Shown here: in pieces, positions 35,273 through 44,070 of the stretch | Layout: every line of letters starts with the position of its first letter | Numbering within the stretch: the first letter of the stretch is position 1 | DNA from: Chamaesiphon sp041738715 | GTDB lineage: Bacteria; Cyanobacteriota; Cyanobacteriia; Cyanobacteriales; Chamaesiphonaceae | Length of the DNA: 64,000 nt | Direction: 5' to 3' | Assembly (NCBI GenBank): GCA_041738715.1 | Contig: JBGSPI010000132.1 | Span: 62,001 to 126,000, forward strand | Position numbers and translations under genes: made by a program | The notes under the pieces: generated by a model | Told to the model about the DNA's origin: nothing | The model's input: the letters and a program-made list of their open reading frames with translations, nothing else | Database searches by the model: none

Positions 35273-35307
35273 TTTCAACTTTCAACTTTCAACTTTCAAC
35301 TTTCAAC
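35266..35307. repeat. Heptameric tandem repeat (TTTCAAC)6
   Basis: Six perfect TTTCAAC heptamers run from the end of the compound hairpin to 9 bp before the mini-protein start. An open frame reading through them gives a false N-terminal extension of that protein. Confidence 0.95.
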
Positions 35308-35316
35308 TTTTTAAAG

Positions 35317-35445
35317 ATGAATACTCCAGAAGTTCGGCAAATTATCGAGCGAGTGCTCCAACTGGAAAAGGACAGGCTCGATCGCAAGAAAAACTCACCG
35401 ATTAACGATGATATCCTCAAAATCATCAAAGAAATCATCAAATGA
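35317..35445 (+). CDS. 42-residue mini-protein coupled to the DndD-like ATPase
   Basis: ATG 35317 opens a 42-residue, charged, helical protein (MNTPEVRQIIERVLQLEKDR, then a Lys-rich PINDDILKIIKEIIK end). Its stop overlaps the ATPase start as ATGA (35442-35445), a classic sign of translational coupling. A longer frame from 35197 exists, but its first 40 codons translate the hairpin and heptamer repeats, so I reject that start. It is too small for DndE. It could be a small helical adaptor, antitoxin-like partner or regulator of the ATPase. I do not recognise a family. Confidence 0.65.
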   Translation: MNTPEVRQIIERVLQLEKDRLDRKKNSPINDDILKIIKEIIK

Positions 35446-37505
35446 AGCTGACTACAATTCGCTTATGTAATTTCCGCCAATTTTACGGTGAAACTCCAGA
35501 AATCCATCTGGCTACCGACAACCAGCGTAATACTACTATCATTCACGGGAATAATGGGGCGGGGAAAACCACCATTCTCAATGCTTTTACCTGGGTACTC
35601 TACGAAAAATTTACTGCTGCTTTTGCTGAATCCGATCAACTAGTCAATAAACGGGCGATTGCTCAAGCTGATATTGGTAGTGCGATTGATAGTTGGGTTG
35701 AAGTTGCTTGGGAACATGATGGCAAACGCTATCGGGCGAAACGGATGTGTCGCGCCTATAAGCAGCAAACCGAAGTTAATATCGTTAACAATGAATTACT
35801 CTACTTGTATATCGGTGATGCTGATGGGAAATGGCTTCACCCCCAACAACCACCTGATGAAATTATCGGCAGAATTTTACCAGCTAGTCTTCATCAATAC
35901 TTTTTCTTTGACGGCGAACGGATCGAGCAAATTGTCCGTCAGGATAAGCGGCTAGAAATTGCTGAAGCGACTAAAATACTGCTGGGCGTGGAGGTTTTGA
36001 ATCGATCGATCAAACATCTGGGTGAGGCAAAGAAAACTCTAGAAACTGAACTAGGACAGATTGGTGATACTACGACTAAAGACTTGCTCAAATCTCAACA
36101 ACGGTTGCAACAGGAAATCGATTCGATTCAACATCGTCAAACAGAAATAGTTCAGGAAATTAATAATTTTAATCAGATTAAACAAGAAATTAATCAACAC
36201 CTACTCGAACTGACTGCGGCAACAGAGATCCAAGCACAACGCCAAGAACTCGAACGCATTAAAGCTACCTATCAAACCCAGCTACGTCAAGCTCAGACAG
36301 AGATTAAGCAGTCGATTTCTACTCAAGCATATACAGTTTTTCTCCCGAAATTAACTCAATCATTTGAAACTCTTGTTGCTGAATTACGCGATCGCGGTGA
36401 ACTGAATCAAGGTATCTCTCGCGAATTTCTCAGTCAATTGATTCTCCATCAACAATGTCTTTGCGGTACTAAATTAATACCAAATACCTCCACTTATCTC
36501 CAAGTTCAAACCTGGCTGTCTCGTGCCAGTATTGCCGTGATTGAAGAAACAACCCTACGGTTAATTACTCAAGTTGAGGATCTACAAACCAAAGGTGATG
36601 AATTTTGGCGATCTATTGAATCTCAACAGCAAATCGTTAGCACAGCTAGATCGGAAATTAGCCAAATAGAAATTAAATTAGATCGCCTCGAATCCCAACT
36701 AAGACTTGACACCAATATCGAAATTAGTAGTCTGCAAAAACGCCTCGATGAAATTGAAATCAAAGTTCGCGATCTGATCCTCAGTCAAGGTCAAAATAAA
36801 CAACAAATTATGCACCTCGAAGGACAAATTCAAACTTTAACTAAACAAATTACCAAACAACAAGCCAACCAGGATCGCCAAATCCTCGCCCACCGGCGGC
36901 TCCAAGCTGCTCAAGCGGCGATTTCTGCCTTAACCACCATCCGCCAGGAACAAGAACAACAGTTTCGCGGGGAATTGGAACGACAAGTCCAACAAATCTT
37001 TCAGACAATTTCTGTTACGCCCTATCTACCGAAAATTACGGAGAAGTACGAATTAATTTTGACAGAGACTACCAGAGGAATTGAAACGATCGTCGCCGCA
37101 TCCACTGGGGAAAATCAGATTCTCAGTCTCTCATTTATCGGTGGAATTATCGATCGAGTCAGAAGTTGGAGCGAACAAAAATTAGTCTCAGTTCCTGAGA
37201 GTAATACCTTTCCGATTGTGATGGATTCACCCTTCGGTAGTCTCGATGAAATATCGCGTCGGCAAATTGCTCAAATCTTGCCTCAACTAGCCAATCAACT
37301 GATTGTACTCGTCACCAAAACCCAGTGGCGGGGCGAGGTAGAAACAGAGATGCACGGGAAGATTGGCAGGCAATATATATTGACTTATTATACTTCTAAA
37401 CCAGATTGTATCGAAGATTATTTGGAGATAAATCATCACCGTTATCCCTTAATTAAGCGGAGTCCCAATGACTTTGACTACACGGAAATAACCGAAATAA
37501 ATTAA
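35442..37505 (+). CDS. DndD-like SMC/Rad50-type ATPase
   Basis: A 687-residue ABC-type ATPase of the SMC/Rad50/RecN class most like DndD. N-terminal head: IRLCNFRQFYGETP and Walker A GNNGAGKTT (36-44), then YFFFDGERIEQIV, a DndD-type block. Two long coiled-coil arms flank a centre with QQCLCGTKL (about residue 343), a reduced zinc-hook-like CxC. C-terminal head: ABC signature region GENQILSLSFIGGI and Walker B FPIVMDSPFGSLDE. DndD acts in DNA phosphorothioation complexes in other bacteria; here dndB, dndC and dndE are absent nearby. It overlaps the mini-protein by ATGA, and birA follows after 7 bp. Confidence 0.9.
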   Translation: MKLTTIRLCNFRQFYGETPEIHLATDNQRNTTIIHGNNGAGKTTILNAFTWVLYEKFTAAFAESDQLVNKRAIAQADIGSAIDSWVEVAWEHDGKRYRAKRMCRAYKQQTEVNIVNNELLYLYIGDADGKWLHPQQPPDEIIGRILPASLHQYFFFDGERIEQIVRQDKRLEIAEATKILLGVEVLNRSIKHLGEAKKTLETELGQIGDTTTKDLLKSQQRLQQEIDSIQHRQTEIVQEINNFNQIKQEINQHLLELTAATEIQAQRQELERIKATYQTQLRQAQTEIKQSISTQAYTVFLPKLTQSFETLVAELRDRGELNQGISREFLSQLILHQQCLCGTKLIPNTSTYLQVQTWLSRASIAVIEETTLRLITQVEDLQTKGDEFWRSIESQQQIVSTARSEISQIEIKLDRLESQLRLDTNIEISSLQKRLDEIEIKVRDLILSQGQNKQQIMHLEGQIQTLTKQITKQQANQDRQILAHRRLQAAQAAISALTTIRQEQEQQFRGELERQVQQIFQTISVTPYLPKITEKYELILTETTRGIETIVAASTGENQILSLSFIGGIIDRVRSWSEQKLVSVPESNTFPIVMDSPFGSLDEISRRQIAQILPQLANQLIVLVTKTQWRGEVETEMHGKIGRQYILTYYTSKPDCIEDYLEINHHRYPLIKRSPNDFDYTEITEIN

Positions 37506-37512
37506 TCAACCA

Positions 37513-38316
37513 ATGGATCGTCAAAAATTATTAGACTTACTCGCTTCACCACAGATGAAGCTGTGGGAACGAGATTTAGGCTTAGATCTCCGCATCCACA
37601 TTTATGATAATATCCCTTCTACTAACGATAAATTAGCCCAACTCATCACCGAATCAGGCGCACTACCAGGTACGATTGTGATCGCCAATCGACAGACCGC
37701 CGGACGCGGACAACGAGGCAGAGCTTGGGATTCAGCAATCGGTGGGTTATACTTATCACTTGCCTTATCCCCAAATTTACCAGCCGCAAATGCTCACCAA
37801 TTAACGATCGGTATTGTCTGGGGGATCGCCGATAACCTCCGCCAACAAGGATTACCAGTGCTGATTAAATGGCCGAATGATTTAATCTTAAATGGCCGAA
37901 AATTGGGCGGTATTTTAACTGAAACTCGGATCTGTCAAGGACATATTCAGCACGCGATCGTTGGGGTCGGAATTAATCACACAAATATAGTAGAAAGTCC
38001 GGCAATTAATTTGGCTCCCAGCAACGATTATCAGCCAAATTACGGAAATTTTCCCATTGAGATGTTAGCAAGGAGTACTATTGAGGGAATTATTAGTGGG
38101 TACCAACATTGCACTCCAGCAACGATCGACAAATTGCTGTCGAACTATCTGGAACTACTCAATGCTCGTGGACAAACAGTGATGGTGAATGGTAAGTTGG
38201 GAACCGTATTGGGTGTCTCACCGCAAGGAGAGCTACACATTGGTTTTATGACTGCCAGCGAGATGACTGAAACTTATCTCACACCAGGATCATTCACATT
38301 GGGTTATGAGAGTTAG
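37513..38316 (+). CDS. birA: Biotin--[acetyl-CoA-carboxylase] ligase
   Basis: A 267-residue biotin protein ligase that attaches biotin to the carboxyl carrier protein of acetyl-CoA carboxylase. Motifs: DNIPSTNDKLAQLI, GRGQRGRAWDS (about 71-81, biotinyl-AMP loop), LIKWPNDLILNGRKLGGIL and HAIVGVGINH. There is no N-terminal helix-turn-helix, so it is a monofunctional ligase, not a repressor. It starts 7 bp after the ATPase stop and may be co-transcribed with that module, but its job is unrelated housekeeping. Confidence 0.96.
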   Translation: MDRQKLLDLLASPQMKLWERDLGLDLRIHIYDNIPSTNDKLAQLITESGALPGTIVIANRQTAGRGQRGRAWDSAIGGLYLSLALSPNLPAANAHQLTIGIVWGIADNLRQQGLPVLIKWPNDLILNGRKLGGILTETRICQGHIQHAIVGVGINHTNIVESPAINLAPSNDYQPNYGNFPIEMLARSTIEGIISGYQHCTPATIDKLLSNYLELLNARGQTVMVNGKLGTVLGVSPQGELHIGFMTASEMTETYLTPGSFTLGYES

Positions 38317-38405
38317 TGACTTTGGACATATGCAAAATTAAATGCTTTTGCTATGCTAAGGCGAATCAATAGTTCTGAACTGGACTGCATTAGATTACAA
38401 AAATT

Positions 38406-39947
38406 ATGAGCAGCAAGGCAGAAAAAAAGTCGCATAATTTACATCAGCAGCAGCGGTTGAATATCTTCTTCCGCAATCCGATGCTGTTAAAGGTTGTCGC
38501 TTGGCTGGGATGTTTAGGCTTCCTGGGTAGTACGGGAATTGTTTGGGCCGATCTTAAGCCAATTTCCGCGTCTCAAACTGAAGCACAGGAACTTGTCACC
38601 GCAGCAGCAAGGCGTGACGATGTTGCCGAAATCCCTGAAGTGGAGATCTATGGCCCGCCAATTCCGGCTACTTGGCAACAATCTCTAGCCCAAGTTTCCG
38701 CTGACAATCTGCCCAATCGCGAAGTCCCAATTCCGATTGAGCCAGCCGCCGCAGCTACTCCTCCAACTGCTAAAATTATTCGTCCGCAGCACGCCGATCT
38801 GCTTGTTGCTGAAAACTACACCGTAAGTGTCAACGGTTCAGGAACAGTCGCCGAAGTTTCTGTGAGTATTCCCGTTCCGGCTCCCCGCCAAGTCACCATC
38901 CCTAGTAAGTCGAGAGAGATGGTTAGTTCCGTGCGGAGTCAGGTTCAGCCCCGTTACGCTAGGCACAAATCACCAATTGTTCAATCAGTTCCCACAACTA
39001 GCATTAACCTCCAGTCGAATGCGGTTCAGTCATCTACCCCCTATCGACCAGTCCCTAAAGTCCCCACTCTATCTGCAAACAGACTCAAATCCACTCCTGG
39101 GCAAATCCAACGGCGCGGCGCGAAAACCAGTATTCCAACACCCACGATTGATACTGTCCAACGCCCTCTATCTAGATTTAAACCAGTTATTGTTACGCCG
39201 ATGAGGCCATCAGCGGTACAGACAGTAAACGCTGCACCCCAAAAGATCCAAAACCAAACATTAAGTAACGCTCTGCTGGGTGAATCAATCAATTCGATCG
39301 AAATTCCCGTTCCCCAGCCCCGGACACAAATCATTAAGGTACAGCCAGTTGCTCAGTTACCACAAGTAACTACGATAAAATCGGTACCCACTATCCCTCC
39401 CATCCCAACTGTTCGTGCTGCGTCTCGATCCGAATCAAAACCAGTTGCCTACATCAATAATGGCGAACACGACTCAACCCCAGAAATCATTTACCCACTG
39501 AGTAGTCCCGCACCAGTTACTTCCCGGTTTGGCTGGCGGACACACCCAATTACTGGCACTCGTCGGTTCCACTCCGGGATCGATATTGGCGCGCCGATGG
39601 GCGCACCCGTTGTTGCCGCAGGATCGGGCACGATTGTCTCTGCTGGTTGGATTGGTGGTTATGGCAAAACAATTATTATTCAACATAATGGTGTCCACCA
39701 GACTCTTTACGGGCATCTCTCGGAAGTTTTTGTCCAACCAGGTCAAAGAATCGAACAAGGCACCGTCATCGGTCGTGTAGGCAGCACTGGTAACTCTACT
39801 GGGCCACACTTGCACTTTGAAAGTCGGATGTCCACTGCGGATGGTTGGGTCGCTGTCGATCCGGGCGATGATGTCAAATACGCGCTCGAAAATCTCCGTC
39901 GGGCCATGCCATTTGCGCAACGGGATCTACCACCACGCATAAATTAA
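38406..39947 (+). CDS. M23-family (LytM) peptidoglycan endopeptidase
   Basis: A 513-residue protein with an N-terminal signal/anchor helix (MLLKVVAWLGCLGFLGSTGI), a long Pro/Ser/Gln-rich disordered linker (about 60-350), and a C-terminal M23 domain (about 365-495). Zinc ligands are in RFHSGIDIGAPMGAP and GPHLHFES, with YGHLSEVFVQPGQRIEQG between. It should cleave peptide cross-links in peptidoglycan, for growth or division. The unusually long linker could reach across the thick cyanobacterial wall. A strong terminator follows at 39992-40023. Confidence 0.95.
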   Translation: MSSKAEKKSHNLHQQQRLNIFFRNPMLLKVVAWLGCLGFLGSTGIVWADLKPISASQTEAQELVTAAARRDDVAEIPEVEIYGPPIPATWQQSLAQVSADNLPNREVPIPIEPAAAATPPTAKIIRPQHADLLVAENYTVSVNGSGTVAEVSVSIPVPAPRQVTIPSKSREMVSSVRSQVQPRYARHKSPIVQSVPTTSINLQSNAVQSSTPYRPVPKVPTLSANRLKSTPGQIQRRGAKTSIPTPTIDTVQRPLSRFKPVIVTPMRPSAVQTVNAAPQKIQNQTLSNALLGESINSIEIPVPQPRTQIIKVQPVAQLPQVTTIKSVPTIPPIPTVRAASRSESKPVAYINNGEHDSTPEIIYPLSSPAPVTSRFGWRTHPITGTRRFHSGIDIGAPMGAPVVAAGSGTIVSAGWIGGYGKTIIIQHNGVHQTLYGHLSEVFVQPGQRIEQGTVIGRVGSTGNSTGPHLHFESRMSTADGWVAVDPGDDVKYALENLRRAMPFAQRDLPPRIN

Positions 39948-39991
39948 GCATCAATTACTAGCGTCAGTTGATTGTCTATCGTTGATTCTCG

Positions 39992-40023
39992 ATCCTTGCC
40001 GGCTGTGGTAAGGATATTTTTTT
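39992..40023 (+). terminator. Rho-independent terminator after the M23 peptidase gene
   Basis: ATCCTTGCC / GGTAAGGAT (one G-U pair) with a 6-nt loop is followed by ATTTTTTT. Strong intrinsic terminator 44 bp after the stop. Confidence 0.9.
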
Positions 40024-40205
40024 AAGTTAGTTAATCGGGATCGACTAGGGGGTATATTAATTAATATTGCAATTATATCCAAATCGATAATCGATTAACA
40101 AAAAATAGGCAAGACATTTGGTTCGAGAATGTGGTGCCGACACCTAATCCCGAATCCATTTATTTTTATTGATTCAATTTTAGTCCAGCAGGGAAATAAG
40201 GTGGC

Positions 40206-40760
40206 ATGTTACTCAAGTCACAAGACGTAATTTATTGTCAACTTGTGCGTCAGTTTGGAACTATCTCCGAAATTGTTAGTGGAGTGAGTTATCAAGGTAC
40301 TCTATTTGTCCGTGGGAACTCCTACTATCTAGAACATCGTCAGGACGCAATTACTGAGATGCGGCGCAGTTTCCTCGATCCAGAACCCGCAGTCGCTTGC
40401 CTACTAGTCGAGGATGGTGATATTGTCACGATCTGGTATGAAGATCGGTATATTATCAAGGTGGTGGAAACCGAGCAGGATATTATTGAATATTGTAATT
40501 TAGCTCAACTAGTCGAGGTCATGCGTTCTCCTCAAGGAGTCAAAATTGAGGATCGAGCGCAAAGTTTTCGCCTACCCTATCGTCGCTGTTTTATCGGCAG
40601 AGAAGCTGTCGATTGGCTACAAACTAATCTCAACATTAATCGTCCTCATGCTGTGGCTCTCGGACAAAGATTGATAGATGAGCAATGGGTCAGGAATCTA
40701 TCCAATAAACAACCTTTTCAAGATGGCGATCTTTATTATCAGTTTTATTTGGATAAGTAG
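40206..40760 (+). CDS. DEP-domain protein
   Basis: A 184-residue cytoplasmic protein. The N-terminal half (1-95) is a beta-rich domain of unknown type (GVSYQGTLFVRGNSYYLEHR). The C-terminal half is a DEP domain (about 100-180): RSFRLPYRRCFIGREAVDW-like opening seen as YRRCFIGREAVDWL, then ALGQRLIDEQWVRNL and DGDLYYQF. DEP domains mediate membrane or partner binding in signalling proteins. It is a single gene between the M23 peptidase terminator and convergent hemF. Exact role unknown. Confidence 0.87.
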   Translation: MLLKSQDVIYCQLVRQFGTISEIVSGVSYQGTLFVRGNSYYLEHRQDAITEMRRSFLDPEPAVACLLVEDGDIVTIWYEDRYIIKVVETEQDIIEYCNLAQLVEVMRSPQGVKIEDRAQSFRLPYRRCFIGREAVDWLQTNLNINRPHAVALGQRLIDEQWVRNLSNKQPFQDGDLYYQFYLDK

Positions 40761-40814
40761 GGGAAAGGGGGAAGGAATTAAGAGTTCGCTGTTGCCCATC
40801 CACCCATCCACTAC

Positions 40815-41843
40815 CTATCCCTGCCAATTAGCCCAATCTTGTGGCTTGAGAAACACATCATAGAGTTCAGATTCTGGCGAATTTGGTTCGGGTTGATAGC
40901 CATATTCCCAGCGGACTAGGGGTGGTAAAGACATCAAAATTGATTCAGTGCGACCATTTGTTTGTAACCCAAAAATTGTACCGCGATCGTAGACTAAATT
41001 AAACTCCACATAACGTCCGCGTCGATATAGTTGAAAATCGCGCTCCCGTTCACCATAAGCCATATTCCGGCGGCGTTCGACAATTGGGATATAGGCAGGT
41101 AAAAAGGCGTAAGCGCAGTCTTGGGAAATTGCAAATAATTCCTCCCAAGTACGGGGTTTGCGAATGCCGATCGAGTTACTATACTGAGCAGCCGGACCAT
41201 CAGGATCGGGACCGCGATACAATGCCCCTTGTCCGTCTTGATAGTCAAAGAAAATTCCGCCGACACCACGAGTCTCATTCCGATGTTTGAGGTAGAAATA
41301 CTCATCACACCACAGTTTAAAAGTGGGATACAAGTCTGGATCGTGCTTGTCACAAGCTGCTTTGAGGGTATTGTGGAGATGACTAGCATCTTCCGCAAAC
41401 GGGTAGTAGGGAGTCAGATCTAAACCACCTCCAAACCACCAGACAGGGCCAGCTTCAAAATAACGATAGTTGAGGTGGACAGTGGGAATATATGGGTTGC
41501 GGGGATGGAGAACCATCGAAGTGCCAGTTGCATAGAAGCGATGACCAGCGGCATCGGGACGTTGATTGAGAATTGAGGGGGGTAAATGATCGCCCCACAC
41601 CTCTGAGAAATTTACCCCACCTTGTTCAAAGATATCACCTGCTTTCATCACCCGCGATCGACCACCGCCACCTTCAGGTCTTTCCCAGCTTTCCTCCTGA
41701 AACTTACCGACCCCATCAACTGCTTCTAAGCCTTGACAGACACTATCCTGAAAGTCGCGCATAAATTGTGCGATCCGACTTTTGGCATCAGCAGGTGGTA
41801 AAAAGTTATCATCGATCTTTGTGTCGGTGGAGAAAGCTGTCAT
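40815..41843 (-). CDS. hemF: Oxygen-dependent coproporphyrinogen III oxidase
   Basis: A 342-residue HemF that decarboxylates coproporphyrinogen III to protoporphyrinogen IX with O2, feeding heme and chlorophyll. Family signatures: GGGGRSRVMKAGDIFEQGGV, MVLHPRNPYIPTVHLNYRYF, WWFGGGLDLTPYYPF, and YVEFNLVYDRGTIFGLQTNG. Length is normal for cyanobacteria. Convergent to the DEP-domain gene with a 54-bp gap. Confidence 0.98.
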   Translation of the reverse strand: MTAFSTDTKIDDNFLPPADAKSRIAQFMRDFQDSVCQGLEAVDGVGKFQEESWERPEGGGGRSRVMKAGDIFEQGGVNFSEVWGDHLPPSILNQRPDAAGHRFYATGTSMVLHPRNPYIPTVHLNYRYFEAGPVWWFGGGLDLTPYYPFAEDASHLHNTLKAACDKHDPDLYPTFKLWCDEYFYLKHRNETRGVGGIFFDYQDGQGALYRGPDPDGPAAQYSNSIGIRKPRTWEELFAISQDCAYAFLPAYIPIVERRRNMAYGERERDFQLYRRGRYVEFNLVYDRGTIFGLQTNGRTESILMSLPPLVRWEYGYQPEPNSPESELYDVFLKPQDWANWQG

Positions 41844-42063
41844 GATCTGAATTTTATAGTTGGTGACTGGTATTAACCTAAAGTTGCGACAACAGGAACT
41901 AACCCATCGACAATCAACCTAGCATATTCAGGCGATCGGGCGCAGATGATTGTTACGGGAACTATACAAAATAGGGTGGGTCGCTCACAATCTAAATCAC
42001 TGATACCATTTAGCTCAATTGCTATACTCTTGAATAATCCATACTAGGAAAGTCCAGAGATTT

Positions 42064-42411
42064 ATGACTGCACAGACAAAAATTGTGACAATTGCACTGG
42101 CGATCTCGACTACCGTGGGTCTTTCCAGCACCCCAGTTTTCGCCAAGGAGTATTATTTTTACGTTACTAATAGTAGCAGTAGCCGGATCGACAAGCTGCA
42201 AGTATCAGAGAATGGTAAAAAATGGAGCTATTTTGACATTGGTAAAGGGATTAGATCTGGGGCGAAGAACGTCAAACTAATTTGGGACGAGTCCACCAAT
42301 AGTGAAGATTGTAATCAGTGGATTAAGGCAGTGTTTGCGGATGGTTCTAGCAGTACGCCAAGCAGATTTGATTTTTGCACTAACCTAGACGATCCGATTG
42401 TCTTTGAGTAG
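42064..42411 (+). CDS. Small secreted protein of unknown function
   Basis: A 115-residue protein with a clear signal peptide (VTIALAISTTVGLSSTPVFA) and a mature part of about 85 residues. YYFYVTNSSSSRIDKLQVSE, then GKKWSYFDIG and KLIWDESTN suggest a small beta-sandwich. Two cysteines (EDCNQW and FDFCTN) could form a disulfide. It stands alone with about 220 bp upstream and STRR downstream. I do not recognise a family with certainty. Confidence 0.78.
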   Translation: MTAQTKIVTIALAISTTVGLSSTPVFAKEYYFYVTNSSSSRIDKLQVSENGKKWSYFDIGKGIRSGAKNVKLIWDESTNSEDCNQWIKAVFADGSSSTPSRFDFCTNLDDPIVFE

Positions 42412-42470
42412 GGGATAGTGACTAGGGGATAGTGGATAGTGGATAGTGGATAGTGACTGGTGACTGGGGA
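42411..42470. repeat. GGATAGT heptameric tandem repeat
   Basis: Starting at the stop of the small secreted gene, GGATAGT units are repeated (about four clean copies plus AGGGGATAGTGACT variants), ending in GACTGGTGACTGGGG. STRR-type element. Confidence 0.88.
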
Positions 42471-42559
42471 AGTTGTGAATATTAAATTCACAACTCCGCT
42501 GGTGACCATCTTCTCGTTGGGTGTCCTGACGGTCGCGTATCCACATAATTCATAATTAA

Positions 42560-43612
42560 ATGTTAAATCCAGCAGCAGTTTTAGAAGTACTCAAACCAGT
42601 TCAAGATCCAGAGTTACAGAAAAGTCTGGTCGAACTAAATATGATCCGGAATATTCAGGTGGATGGCGGCTTGGTGAAATTCACCGTCGTGTTGACAACT
42701 CCGGCTTGTCCCTTGAGAGAGTTTATCGTCGATGACTGTAAACAGGCTGTTAAAAAGCTCTCAGGTGTAACTGATGTCGAAATTGAAGTTACCGCCGAAA
42801 TTCCTCAACAAAAGGCATTACCAGACCGGACAGGCATCGCTGGGGTAAAAAATATTATTGCTATCTCTAGTGGTAAAGGTGGCGTAGGCAAAAGTACGGT
42901 AGCGGCCAACGTGGCGGTGGCACTGGCACACCTGGGCGCGAAAGTAGGCTTACTCGATGCAGATATTTATGGGCCGAATGCCCCATTAATGTTTGGGTTG
43001 AGCGATGTCCGGCTGGAGGCTCCCGCCGATGGTATTCTCGAACCAGCGTTTAATCATGGGGTAGCTGTAGTATCGATGGCGTTTTTGATCGATCGCGATC
43101 AACCGGTAATTTGGCGGGGACCGATGTTAAATGGGATTATTCGCCAGTTTCTGTACCAAGTAGCTTGGGGTGAGTTAGATTATCTAATTGTCGATCTACC
43201 ACCGGGAACTGGAGATGCTCAACTGACTCTCGCTCAAGCTGTGCCAATGGCGGGTGCCGTAATTGTGACAACACCCCAAACTGTAGCTGTGGCTGATGCA
43301 CGGAAAGGACTGCGGATGTTTGAGAAATTTACCAAAGTCCTGGGTGTCGTCGAAAATATGAGCTATTTTATTCCACCAGACATGCCCGATCGCCAGTATG
43401 ATATTTTCGGTTCCAATGGGGGAGAGAAATTAGCAACTGAATTGGGGGTACCCTTATTAGGTCGAATTCCGCTCGAAATTCCCGTCCGCACTGGTGGTGA
43501 CAATGGTATTCCGATCGTCATTGCCGAACCTGAATCCGCTTCTGCTAAGGCTTTGATTGCAATTGCTCAAGCGATCGCTGGCAAAGTCTCTATGGCAGCT
43601 TTGGGGAATTGA
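42560..43612 (+). CDS. Mrp/ApbC-type P-loop ATPase, Fe-S carrier
   Basis: A 350-residue Mrp/NBP35-family protein. N-terminal MIP18/DUF59 domain (1-85; VLKPVQDPELQKSLVELNMI) followed by the ParA-like ATPase with deviant Walker A SSGKGGVGKSTVAANVA (about 107-123), YIVDLPPGTGDAQLTL-type switch, and VENMSYFIPP. These proteins carry Fe-S clusters to target apoproteins. The usual CxxC near the C terminus of Mrp is not obvious; the loop reads MSYFIPPDMPDRQYD instead, as in several cyanobacterial forms. Single gene. Confidence 0.94.
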   Translation: MLNPAAVLEVLKPVQDPELQKSLVELNMIRNIQVDGGLVKFTVVLTTPACPLREFIVDDCKQAVKKLSGVTDVEIEVTAEIPQQKALPDRTGIAGVKNIIAISSGKGGVGKSTVAANVAVALAHLGAKVGLLDADIYGPNAPLMFGLSDVRLEAPADGILEPAFNHGVAVVSMAFLIDRDQPVIWRGPMLNGIIRQFLYQVAWGELDYLIVDLPPGTGDAQLTLAQAVPMAGAVIVTTPQTVAVADARKGLRMFEKFTKVLGVVENMSYFIPPDMPDRQYDIFGSNGGEKLATELGVPLLGRIPLEIPVRTGGDNGIPIVIAEPESASAKALIAIAQAIAGKVSMAALGN

Positions 43613-44070
43613 GAATTAGGGGAAAGGGGGTAAAAAGTTGATGCCCCTAACTCATAACTCCTAACTCTACCCCTGTTAAGGTGAGCATCTGTACTGATTA
43701 ACGCTGTTGCGCCATTCCTTCGATCGTGATCGGCAAAGTATCTTTACTATGGAAATTAATAGTGTGTGGAACCGGAGATCTGGGGGTTCCGACCCCCAGA
43801 CCCCCCGTTGAGGGGCGGAACGCCGCCCCTCAAACTCCCCCGCGTATTTTGGTTATTTTTACTTCGTGGCATGTGCATTACTTTCACCTGGTAGCTGCGG
43901 GGTAGGGTCTGGCTGGTGTTAATCCTGATTGATTGTGCATCCACCCTCCCCTGGGCGTAAACTTGGAGCAATGACTCTAAAGGCGCAACTTCGTTAATCG
44001 ACTAGTACAGAAAGTCACCTTAATAGGGGTATTCCTACTCCTAACTCCTATACTCCCCACTCCCTAAACT
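43613..44070. other. Intergenic region with hairpin repeat and possible gene remnant
   Basis: These 458 bp contain no standard gene. The minus strand is open from 44001 down to 43756; its first 50 codons look protein-like (EVAPLESLLQVYAQGRVDAQ, then TLPRSYQVKVMHMP) but have only a TTG start, and the frame then runs into the GC-rich hairpins at 43780-43833. It may be the surviving end of a gene broken by that repeat, or chance. Promoter of the rodA gene should lie in the last 70 bp. Confidence 0.4.
43780..43833. repeat. Tandem GC-rich hairpins
   Basis: CTGGGGGT-TCCG-ACCCCCAG (43780-43799) and TTGAGGGGCGG-AACG-CCGCCCCTCAA (43808-43833) are two perfect hairpins with 8- and 11-bp stems, flanked by C- and A-rich spacers. 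They resemble small mobile palindromic repeats. Confidence 0.9.

Noticed and set aside
35197..35316. Forty-codon upstream extension of the mini-protein
   Set aside because: The extension translates a hairpin repeat and TTTCAAC heptamers, producing a repetitive QLSTFNF pattern; the ATG at 35317 is the credible start.
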